Shown: in pieces, positions 22,150 to 31,326 of the stretch
How the letters are laid out: each line of letters opens with the position of its first letter
Numbering within the stretch: position 1 is the stretch's first letter
Assembly: GCF_932526225.1 (NCBI RefSeq)
Contig: NC_064037.1
Span: 18,142,471-18,206,470 of the forward strand
Direction of reading: 5' to 3'
Length of the DNA stretch: 64,000 bases
Source of the DNA: Nematostella vectensis
Lineage: Eukaryota > Cnidaria > Anthozoa > Actiniaria > Edwardsiidae
Made by a program: the position numbers and the translations under genes
The notes under the pieces: generated by a model
The model's database searches: none
Told to the model about the DNA's origin: nothing
What the model saw: only the letters and a program-made list of their open reading frames with translations

Positions 22150-23000
22150 GTTTCTACTTAAAGCAACACACATGTACCTTTATTATCAATTAAGCCATGC
22201 AAATTTTTAGCATGGGAATTGATTGCAGATTCTAGAGTGTCCATTTTAAAATTGTAGTACTCAACAAACTCGTTGAATTATTTAAGATATAAAATGGTTC
22301 TATATAAACCATCAAGTTTCGATCTTAAGGAAATAGGGTAAATGAATTTCCCTTGTTTATTGTGTGATTCTATTATCACCCCTTTCTTAAAGAGTTTGTC
22401 GATTTCTTCATAAAATGGTTTTTTTCCTTCGAGTTAAACATTTTGAGTGAACTTAATGTATACACCTTTTACATATACAATGATTGTAGGGTTATTAGTG
22501 ACATTAGTGATGTCGTACCAGTTTGACAAAGCTGTTGTTATTTGCCCGGCCCTAAAGGTGGTTTGTTTGTCAATGATACGCTTGACCTTGTCCTGCGTCG
22601 GCATAATTTTCAAATGACAATAAATATTATTTACCTGATTTGATGGTTTGAGGGTTTACTGTTTAGAGTTTCCCTCTTTTCTCATCCTCATTTTGATGAA
22701 TGTCCCTTTCAAACTGCTTTCGTCCAGCGTTGTAGCTGTTTCTGCACCTAAATTGGACCGCTGGTTGTTGGAAGGAGGCCTCACTTTCATTGTGAGCTTA
22801 TTGGCATTAATGATGTCCTTTGCCAGTTCAAATATGTCCCAAAGAGAAATTCAGTAGATGGGTCCACCTTAGATGAGCTACAAAGTGCGGCATAATCTTT
22901 CTTGAGTTCTTTCTTCATTTATTGTCTGAGAGTGCTGTTGACATCATGAAGACATTGGGTGGCAAAGGTTATTTTCTCTTGCATCCTTTTGGACTAGAGA
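22150..23000 (-). pseudogene. DIRS-like retroelement relic, gag end and RT start
   Basis: Reading the minus strand from about 23000 downward gives a gag-like piece (EFLFGTYL, frameshifted) and a Lys/Arg-rich linker. The RT N-terminal region follows: FRAGQITTALSNWYDI near 22540, then FYEEIDKLFKKGVIIESHN, GKFIYPISLRSKLDGLYR, and FVEYYNFKMDTLESAIN near 22240. The pattern (K-GVI, G-FI-PI-LR-K-DG--R-IL-LK--N-FVEY--FKMDTL) is that of reverse transcriptases of DIRS-type, tyrosine-recombinase retroelements. Stops and frameshifts interrupt it, and the catalytic YxDD part is missing. It is a fragment of a different lineage from the element at 57.9-62.9 kb. Confidence 0.7.
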
Positions 23001-23019
23001 TTCCTTGAATTTATACATT

Positions 23020-23429
23020 TTCTGGAGACAAAGAAATGTCAATCCCATGGTTGAAATAAAAGTTAGGAAATTGTAATTATGAAATTATGTAATGGTTGCC
23101 TACTTGAAAGGCAGCTTTTGTGAAACATTTCAACATTTCCGCTTTATATGTGATTTCAGCATGCATTGGATATGATGTTTATCAGGTGTTGACTGATGTT
23201 GTAAAGCCAAAAATCATTGTGGTCGCTTACGAGAGCTTGAAAATAAAAGAAAATCTCAGTTGGTGGTTTGAAATTGTGGTCGTTAACGGAGCTGGTCGTA
23301 CCAATAAATTGGTCGTTAACGAGAGCTTAGAATTACAGAGTTTGTGTGACAATTCAATTGGTGATTTCATGATCGTGGTCGTTATCGGAGCTGTTTGCTT
23401 ACGAGAGCGGTAGCTCAGAGAGCTTCGAC
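23020..23429. other. Spacer with degenerate short repeats
   Basis: Related words (GTGGTCGTTAACGGAGCTGG, GTCGTTAACGAGAGCTTAG, GTCGTTATCGGAGCTG) recur between 23218 and 23413. It closes with GAGAGCTTCGACTGTA, whose reverse complement TACAGTCGAAGCTC resembles a pogo/Tigger-type end. No partner end was found. Confidence 0.4.
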
Positions 23430-23935
23430 TGTAATAATTTTAATCATTATAGTAAAGATAATGATGAAAATAATAATGGAAAAACTATTGATAAACCCTG
23501 AAAAACATGCTCTTGTCTTCTCCCTGTGAGTTAGAGTAGCTGTTGCTTGTTGTCGCGGTAAGGAATGGCACGAAGTAGCCTGTGCAGCTACCACTAGACA
23601 AAGTATGATTCTTGATAAAGCTGTGGACATCTGCTGGCGAAGATGGTTATGGGTAAAGGACATCATTAAGCCTTTTCTGACGATTGATCCAACTTTCATC
23701 CTCCTGGCTATTGAGTTTTTGAAGCGTTGTACATATTGAGTGAAGCTTGAAGAATATGACTGCTTGAAGTGACATTTTATGAGCACTCTACCACGCCTGC
23801 AAGATACTTCAGGTGTTATTCTTATTTAAATGAGAAAATCTTTGTTGTATTAATGATGTTTTTAGTTTGAGCAGGTTCTGGCGACATTTTAGAACAAAAT
23901 ACTGTCAGATGAGAATTGGCCCTCGTTAGTTGTAC
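23430..23935. repeat. Direct duplication, left copy
   Basis: About 500 bp are repeated at 24560-25050. Shared landmarks include TTCTCCCTGTGAGTTAGA, GTTGTCGCG, GCACGAAGTAGCCT, GAAGCGTTGTACATATTGAG and CATTTTAGAACAAAATAC. The copies differ by many substitutions and small indels, so the duplication is old. Confidence 0.85.
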
Positions 23936-24559
23936 AATGAGAATGTTGACTGCGCAGTTATAGCTTTTTAAGGGTGATAACTGCTGACCATGGTTTACAA
24001 TTCAGTGTTGTCATGATGACAATAAGACAAAGATGCTTTTAAGCATCACTTTCTTTATAATGCAGGGCCAGCAAATAATGCTTTTCCTATACAATCACAA
24101 TACCATGCAATATATGGAGGTAATCTTACTTGCTCTTATGAATAGCATTACACACCCAGCTCTGCACACTAATCTCGGTGTGCTATTTTTTTGATAAAAA
24201 TTTTCATCTTTCAGAGTATGCATGTGCGAATTCACATGTTTTTCTTAAAAGTGAAGAAACATTTATAATCCATATTACAGCTTATGTTGATTGGATTTAC
24301 GTTTGCATGCTAAAGCTTTTTGTGGAGATGACACTTTGCGCTGCCATACTGGTGATATGCATCGGTACAGAGAAGTATAACCATCGAAATGGGTTTCCAC
24401 TGATATTGTGGAAATGCTGTTCGTACTTGTAAGCTCCATATTTCAGAAGTTTATATGGAACTTTGCAACCCGTTGAGGGGAAAGACTGCTGCTTAGCCTT
24501 TGCGATAAAACCTAAGTTGTTAAACTTATTTAAAAGGGAAGATAAGATGAATGACAATA
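23936..24559. other. Spacer between duplicated segments
   Basis: Unique AT-rich DNA separating the two repeat copies. No gene is supported. Confidence 0.45.
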
Positions 24560-25050
24560 ATGATTATAATAATATTAATAACAATAAGGAAAAAATGTTG
24601 AAAAATATGAAAACCATGGAAAACATGCTTTAGTTTTCTCCCTGTGAGTTAGAATAGCTGTTACTTGTTGTCGCGATAAGGAATAGCACGAAGTAGCCTC
24701 TGCAGCTACTGTACCTCTAGACAAAGTATGTTTCTTGATAAAGCCGTCGGCCTCTTTTGGGGAAGATGGTAAACAGGAATGGACATCCTTAAGCCTTTTT
24801 CTGGCGATTGATCCAAGTTTTGTCCTCCTGGCTATTTACCTTTTGAAGCGTTGTACATATTGAGTAAAGCTTGAAGAATATGACTGATTGAAGTGACATT
24901 TTGTGAGCACTCTACCACGCCTGCAAGATACTTCAGGTGTTATTGTTATTTTAATGAGAAAATCTTTGTCACATTAATGATGTTTTTAGTTTGAGCAGTT
25001 TCTGACGACATTTTAGAACAAAATACCGGCAGCTGAGAATTGGCCCTCAA
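24560..25050. repeat. Direct duplication, right copy
   Basis: This is the partner of 23430-23935. Its last roughly 100 bp overlap the end of the helicase relic, and the matching end of the left copy therefore carries the same helicase-derived tail. The duplicated unit thus appears to be the 3' flank of a helicase-bearing element. Confidence 0.8.
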
Positions 25051-25650
25051 AGTCATCTTTATCCGCAGGATGAGAGTCTTTGCCGCTGCATTTGTAGTGA
25101 ACAAGTGAACTATACTCATAGGGAATTTTTCTTCACCACGTCTTGATTGCAGTAATCGTTTATGCAATTTTGCAATATTGCTCCTACAGATATGACACTT
25201 ATCCCACCAAATGGCTCTTTACTACCCATAATCTGTTGCAATCTCAAATTCAAAAAGTTGGACATGCCTCTCCCTACCTTGGAAATCTCATCAAACAACA
25301 GTACCTAAAGTTTACAAAGATGAACTCTAATTGTATTTAGCCTGTCATTATCAAGATTACAGTAATCAAAACCTCGATTTGCAGGTATTTTGAACGTAGA
25401 GTGTAAAGTGTTGCCTTTGATATTAAATGCTGCTTTACCTGTGGGAGCTGTTTTCAAAACTTATAAAAAACTTATGACTCTCACCAACAGTACTGTTCAG
25501 ATATCTTATTAGTGCTTCATATTATGCATTGGTAACTGTGCTTTTGCCAAAACCAGCTCCACCACTAAGAAACAACCTTAAAGGCTCATCTTTTGTTTTG
25601 ATTGAATGCAATATATGATAAAAAAATTTTCGTTGCTTTTGGTTTAGGGG
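24946..25650 (-). pseudogene. PIF1-type DNA helicase relic
   Basis: Minus-strand reading from about 25650 downward gives a helicase core: Walker A GGAGFGKST at about 25564-25537, then APTGKAAFNIKGNTLH near 25440. After one stop comes Walker B LLFDEISKVGRG near 25300, followed by LRLQQIMGSKEPFGGISVISVG near 25200. PIF1 helicases, including those of Helitrons and other mobile elements, carry exactly this order (GGAGxGKS, APTGxAA, DEISM, FGG--VI-VGD). After about 25150 the frame changes and MSIVHLFTTNAA follows. Stops and frameshifts make it inactive. It is more likely from a mobile element than from the host gene, because it is isolated and lies beside duplicated DNA. Confidence 0.8.
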
Positions 25651-25706
25651 GTATTGACACTTTTTTATCCGGAATGTCAATAGTCCTCACACAAAGGCCA
25701 CACGGA

Positions 25707-25770
25707 GATGTAAAGTATCCCCTCCCATGTGCCTAAGGCCACACGGAGATGTCAATTATCCCCTTCCATG
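25707..25770. repeat. Short two-copy tandem repeat
   Basis: GGCCACACGGAGATGT followed by a TATCCCC-TCCCATG-type tail occurs twice, about 32 bp apart. There is no gene here. Confidence 0.7.
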
Positions 25771-25918
25771 GGATGATAAAAATAATTATTACAGATCTAA
25801 GGTTGCCATTTAATGAAAATGTATGCCTTATATTCTAGAAAAATTGTGAATGGCTCTATTTTTCCTGCATCTCCAACAAAACAAAATTTATTATAATATG
25901 AGCAAAGCAAGAGTGTTA

Positions 25919-26215
25919 GAGCGGTTTTTACCTGACTGTCGTGAAAGCAATTCATGGGTAATTCACTGCAGTCCAATCAAATGTGAAATAATTTCAATAA
26001 CAAACCAATCAGATAGCGAAGTGATTTACAATGTGCGCATCAAAGACTGAATTTCCTTCCAAAAGTAATCGCAAGTAATTGTGTAGTTTTCTCTACGCGA
26101 TCTGATTGGCTGATGAATCAGTGAATATGCTCTCGACCAATCACAGCCCGTAGCAATCGCAATTACTCAGTAATTGGTAATTACTCACGACACGGCTGTC
26201 ATATGAAAACCGCTC
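25919..26215. mobile_element. 297-bp MITE with GAGCGGTTTT ends
   Basis: The left end reads GAGCGGTTTTTACCTGACTG and the right end inverts to GAGCGGTTTTCATATGACAG. Both are followed by CGTGA and GTAATT-like words, so the inverted termini are about 40 bp and imperfect. The interior contains several AATCA/CAATCA motifs. Superfamily is uncertain; the flank left of the element reads TTA. Confidence 0.75.
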
Positions 26216-28957
26216 CATAAACGTATAATAAAAAAAAGCTGTAAATGGATTTCTGGACTGTGAGGAGTGTCTGTTCGGTCCCATGGATAGCTTACACAGT
26301 TATTTTTTACAATACTTTACCTCTTCAGGTTGCGAAGTTTATTCCCAAGTTCGCAATTAGCTTTGTAATCGCGCGTTTAGAGGGAAATATATCAAATTAA
26401 ACCAGCTAGAACCTTCCAATATTCACAGACCACTACAAGCAAAGCCTCATGAGTCAATGTCATGTTTATAAACAACATTTTAAACCATTTTGATTTGAAG
26501 TTACGAACCTGGGATTAAACTTCGCAACCTGGCGCGATAAAGTAGCTCTCGTCTGTGTTGTTAACGCATGAATGGTCGTGCCAGTCTATCCGTCACAAGG
26601 CACCCATTTCACCCAGTCCACCCCAGACGCCTTTGAAGGAGGGGTTGGAGGATCTTCTCCCTTGCAAGTAAAGCATATTTCAGTCTCCTAAATAATTCAA
26701 AGCATTTGTTACTTTTGAAAATGAAAGACAGTGCACGACTTGTAAAAACCAGAAACAATGAAAACGGAATGTAAATGGAGTGAACGAAAACATTATCAGT
26801 GTTTAAATAATAGTCTAACTTTAAATATAATAACAGTAAAATCTCGATCTAACGATGTGCTGCGGCACCGGAAAGATAATTAGATCCGAGATTTTTTGTC
26901 ATACACACGGCAACAAGGGGCCAATTTGCAATGCCATGCGCAGCAATCGCTGGTCAAATTGTTTGAATTGCAGGCTCAAGTCACGGAAGACCACGCTAAA
27001 AATTTGAAAAAAAGGCGCGCGTTGTTTTATTTTTCGTTTTTCCTTCTTTGTTTTGCAGTGCGGTCCTGTCCTTGGTTAATGTGAGTTAAGACCAATGGAT
27101 TTGTAATGGATACTGCAGGTTAGTCCTGTCCCAGGACTGAGATCATGAATCAATCAAGACAATGAGGCCGTGGAATGATGTCCACCTAGCAAACTGTTTT
27201 CAATAAACACTAACAAGCAAAGAAGATTTTGGTGCAGTGTCATACAGTACCCTTAGATACAAAACTTTCTTAGTACATTTTGGGGCTCCTTACACCAAAG
27301 CCTGGAGACTGCCCTGCACAGTTTTACTCTCGTCAGATAGTATATGAAACACTTGGAATACCGCAGTCATTTTCCTACATTTGACTTAAGTGAAGTGGAC
27401 CATCAGCAGCTAGAAGTCTGGATCATACCTATGCTAAACATTTTGCTTCTGGGCCTGCAACAAATAATACACAACAAGTTACTGCTGATCAACCTAAAAT
27501 CCTTTCTGTCATTGTATTGGGCCCCTCCATGTATCTTTAAATGCCCGAGAAACTGTATTTAATGATTTCCTATCTTTTTGTGAAAATATTTATGCTCAAC
27601 TCTTTCCAAAAGTCATGCTGGCCAAAAAACTCTAAACCCTGGAGATTCAGTTTTTGTTTATTGAAAAGATGTGCATTTGACACTGGGGAAACAGCATTTC
27701 ATGAGAAAACATTACATTATTACAATAGGGGCATGTGAGATCCCAGGTGGAAATAGTTTTAGTGAAGAGAGGGGCCTGTATTGACATTGTAAATAAACAG
27801 CAGCCACTAAAACAATCTTTCAGCAGCTTATTTAGGCAATTTCCCTAATTTTTGATAGAATTTCTGCTTTACAAGTTGAAAGTATACACATTAGTAGTTT
27901 CCAACTTTTTTGGTATCATATACTAGATTTTGAGATATGTTAACATGAATATGGCGTAAAACAGTCACGAGGAAAAGAATAAAGTAGTTGATACAGTATT
28001 TCTCTATGAAACTGAAGGCGATTATTATTTTATTTTTTTTATCTTAAATAAACACATGTTTACTTTATCTTACCATAAAGCAGAAGCTTGGAGCCAGCTT
28101 TCCTTGGTGAATATCCGAGCTTGAATAAACCCACAGAACGATAAACGAAGCCATACTTGTTCGATGCGAATAATTCCTTCGATTTCCTTTCAGTCTCTCA
28201 TACCATTTTTTCTCAAACATTTGTCATTTTTTGGTGAGTTGGAAAAAACCCAAACAACTTATAAATTTGAGTTATTTGTCCAGCCAGGATCATGCTCACA
28301 AAGTTTAAAAACTCTCGCTTTTTTGCGAGCACTCTTGCATAAACATTCGGCCACTGAAAGCAATATGGGCCATCGAGTGGTATCTAATACGCTGTTTTAT
28401 ATGCGCGTTTGGTGGACATATGCTAGCATGAAAGCACGTGGTGAAACCAGAGAAAGAAAGTCCTTGTAAACAGCTGAATTTCCTCCTTCTTTCCTACAAC
28501 CACATCAAACAATGTGTGAAGCACATTCACAAGGAAACATGTATGAACTTTATTTGCATTGTTTGGTGAGATTCGGGAGGAAATATGGATAAAACCGCTC
28601 GGCAAATATTGCATTTCGAAGATTGCATCATCAGAAGTTGGATTTTTGGTGAACTTCACGGCGGAATATGACTGGGACTCAGACTTATTCCTTTAATTCG
28701 GTAAGGCAAGTTAGTTGTATTTGACTATTTAGCTTACCAATATAATGTTTCTACAGGTGTACCATTTTTTAAAGTAAAGTTGTCTTACCTAGGAATCCCG
28801 ATGTTGCTGTATCCGAACTCCCCGGGCTTCGTGACTGATGCCGCAAAACCACTTCTCATAACACAAGGATTATTCCTAGACTTGTCTTAACCACACGTGT
28901 TTACACTAGTGGAATTCACGGCTAATATTTCACTGCAAAAAATTGTTTTCGAACTTC
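26216..28957. other. Long non-coding stretch
   Basis: No supported gene over 2.7 kb. At 26834-26857 a CAGTAAAATCTCGATCTAAC motif resembles a pogo/Tigger-type transposon end; a related inverted end lies at 41040-41063. On the minus strand a short ATG-initiated segment (28859-28790) ends at a good splice donor (AG|GTAAGA), and another donor-like site lies near 28079. With no homology these remain weak exon candidates. Confidence 0.4.
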
Positions 28958-29145
28958 AACGTTCCTCACTTTTTCGTCCCTTCCTGGAAAGGTGTTCATG
29001 ACCAGGCCTAGAGGTCATTTGTTTTTCCGTACATTATCGTCTGCGACAAGAGCTAGGTCACCAGCTTGAAGATTCCGCGTCGGAAGGTGCCACTTACGTC
29101 TCTCCTGGAGGCTCGGGATATGCTCCTTTAGCCATCTTCTCCAAT
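28958..29145 (-). pseudogene. BEL/Pao integrase C-terminal end (BEL-1, distal part)
   Basis: The minus strand reads HWRRWLKEHIPSLQERRKWH, then NLQAGDLALVADDNV with a stop soon after, then LGLVMNTFPGRDEKVR. This is the C-terminal DNA-binding region that follows the DDE core in BEL/Pao integrases. It continues the integrase read at 31326-30881; the two halves are separated by a LINE insertion. The start of this part repeats the last 13 bases of the other part (target duplication). Confidence 0.85.
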
Positions 29146-30880
29146 GTTACCTGTTACCTGTCCTCCTCGTGCCGTGTGGCACATATAGGGCCTTCACAGT
29201 GCTTTTCCACTTTTCCCTGTCTGCTGCTTTTGACCGCACCTAGTCCCAGTTCCTCCACCCCGCCTCGCCTCTCTCCCTTTCCACAATCCTTCGCCATGTT
29301 GTTTTGGGTCTTCCCTGTTTCCTTCTGCCTTTTGGTGTCCAAGTTAATGCTACGCTGCAGTCCTTTTATCTTCCTTGTCTCAACGCGTGTCCGATCATTT
29401 TCATCTTCCACGTCTCGCAACCGTACAATAAAACCGAAAGTACCAACGACTTGTAAATCTTTATCTTTGTCCGTCTCATGATCTTCTTTGAGTTCCATAT
29501 ACGTTTCAGCCTTGTGTACACACTCCTTGCTTTTGATAATCTATTTCTGAGATCTTTCATTCCACCACCCTCTCTGCAAACTTTTGCTCCTAGGTACGTA
29601 AACTCGCTGACGTCTTCGATTTCTTTTCCATTGATCACAATATTTCCATTCTGTTTGGCATTTATCCTTAGCATCTTCGTCTTCTCTAATTTTATTTTCA
29701 ATCCCGCTCGCCTAGCCTCGCCGTCCAGCTTTGCTGTCTTCTCCTGAATATGGTGTTTTGTTGAGGAAAGCAATGCTATGTCGTCCGCAAAGTCCTGATC
29801 GTCCAGTTTAGATGTAAATTTCCATCGTATTCCATTTTCTCCTTTTCCAACTGACCTTCGCAATATCCAGTCCATGACCAATAGAAACATAAAGCCCGAC
29901 ATATTGCAGCCTTGCTTTACCCCCGTCTTTATGTTGAACCATTCTCCTGTTTCACCCTGATCTTCGACCGCACACTGGAAATCTTCATAAAACAGCCTCA
30001 CAATGCGTATAATCTTCTCTGGAACTCCATACTTTTCCATAATTACCCACAAACTCTCACGATCGACTGAATCGAAGGCTTTCTCAAAGTCTATGAAATT
30101 AACATACAAAGTTGCCTGCCACTCATTCACTTGCTCTATGATGTTTCTCAGTATAAATACTTGCTCCGTAGTTCCTCTCCCTCTTCTATAGCCAGCCTGC
30201 TCTTTTCTCAACTTTTTGTCAACTCCGTTTCGTATTCTGTCAATAACAATTCTCCCAAGTATCTTCCCTACGATGGACAATAAGGTGATTCCTCGTGAGT
30301 TCTTACATTCTTTCAAATTTCCTTTCTTTGGTAGCTTTATTATAAGCCCTTTCTTCCAGTCATTTGGGATGGTTTTATGCCTCCACACTTTTACAAGTAG
30401 CTTATGCACTCGCTCGTCCAAGAATTCTGGGTCTGCCTTCAGCAACTCAGCTGTGATATTATCTATGCCCGGCGATTTTCCATTCTTTAGTGTTGTGATT
30501 GTATCTTTTACTTCTCCGAAAGTTGGTTCATTGACGGATATTTCCTCTATCAATTCTCCGAATTCAAATTCAACTTCATCCTCCGGTTCTATGGGGTTAT
30601 CTGGTTGCTGTCTATTTAATACTTCCCTAAAATGTTCTGTCCATCTTCTCTGTATTTCCTCTTTTTTACTGAGAAGGTTACCGTCCTTATCCAACACTGC
30701 GGTGCTGTGCCTAGGTCTCTCGTTACATAGTTTCTTCGTCGATCCATATAAGGTCTTCATATGTTGGCTTCGCGCCGCCTTTTCAGCTTCAGATGCTATC
30801 TCCTCTAACCATTTCTTTTTGTCTGCCTTCAAACTTCGCTTCACTTCTCTGTCTTTTGTGAAGCGAAGTTTGAAGGCAGA
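29146..30880 (-). mobile_element. 5'-truncated LINE inserted into BEL-1, 13-bp TSD
   Basis: The insertion is flanked by CATCTTCTCCAAT at 29133-29145 and 30881-30893. It encodes the reverse transcriptase of a non-LTR element on the minus strand. Features visible are NWK-like DWKKGLIIKLPKKG, RGITLLSIVGKILGRIV, EQAGYRRGRGTTEQVFILR, YVNFIDFEKAFDSVDRESLW, GVKQGCNMSGFMFLLVMDW, the catalytic FADDIALL, and thumb sequence FTYLGAKV. There is no endonuclease, so it is 5'-truncated. Between CETWKM and KMIGHALRQGR the usual intervening residues are missing (internal deletion), and the C-terminal tail is frameshifted (ATRHEEDR at about 29154). The 3' end is two copies of AGGTAAC instead of poly(A), as in some RTE/L2-like LINEs. 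A long open frame here (from 30925) is an accidental fusion starting in BEL sequence. Confidence 0.92.
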
Positions 30881-30881
30881 C
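30821..30881. repeat. Perfect 24-bp foldback at the LINE 5' end
   Basis: The left arm (30821-30844), beginning GTCTGCCTTCAAACTTCGC, and the right arm (30858-30881) are exact inverted copies with a 13-bp loop. The right arm abuts the target duplication. This is the signature of a 5' inversion or template switch at the end of LINE reverse transcription. Confidence 0.9.
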
Positions 30882-30893
30882 ATCTTCTCCAAT

Positions 30894-31326
30894 AGTGATG
30901 TTTTATTAGTTGTGCTTAGCACCAACGCTTCTCTCGGTACTTATCCTTCTCGTCTGGTTCTTCTACGGGAATATTCGTCGACGGCCGGATATTCAGAAAA
31001 TGACTCGGCGTAGGCACTTCTTCATCGTCGGGACCTGTAGGGTCCTGGAATTTGCCATACGTTCAGCATCAGTAAAGACCGCATAAAGCACGTCCTCGCC
31101 CATAAGGTCTTGACCCATCACGCTCTTTAGACTTCTCTTTATAAAGCGCACCAAACGTTCCAAGACGCCTGACATGTGCGAGGCCGACGGGGTCTGGAAA
31201 TTCCAAGAGCACCCTACGTCTAGTAGCTTGCTGCTAGACGTAGGGTGCTCATAAACGTAACGTATGAGTATCCGGGTCACGTGATGATCCTTAGGTAGGA
31301 TCATTGGATTCATTGCGTCTAGGGGG
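30894..31326 (-). pseudogene. BEL/Pao integrase relic (BEL-1, proximal part)
   Basis: The minus strand reads APLDAMNPMILPKDHHVTR (the segment before the integrase zinc region), then jumps to WNFQTPSASHMSGVLERLVR and FIKRSLKSVMGQDL, ending with ADAERMANSRTL-like sequence. After a frameshift comes DKYREKRW-AQLIKHHYWRR, which leads into the LINE. In BEL/Pao integrases the zinc domain and the first two catalytic Asp lie between the first two pieces, so they are deleted here. The deletion joint coincides with a 17-bp foldback (31207-31250). Confidence 0.82.
31207..31250. repeat. 17-bp foldback at the BEL-1 deletion joint
   Basis: GAGCACCCTACGTCTAG (31207-31223) and its exact inverse (31234-31250) are separated by 10 bp. 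The arms lie where integrase sequence is missing. Confidence 0.85.

Noticed and set aside
22648-22857. Plus-strand frame MRVYCLEFPSFLILILMNV, signal-peptide-like
   Set aside because: It is antisense to the DIRS-like gag region, which has family-like words on the minus strand.
30881-30925. Start of the 519-codon frame covering the LINE RT
   Set aside because: The first codons are BEL integrase sequence read through the insertion joint; the LINE itself starts at 30880.
30216-31013. 265-codon plus-strand open frame
   Set aside because: It lies antisense to the LINE reverse transcriptase, which has clear motifs on the minus strand.
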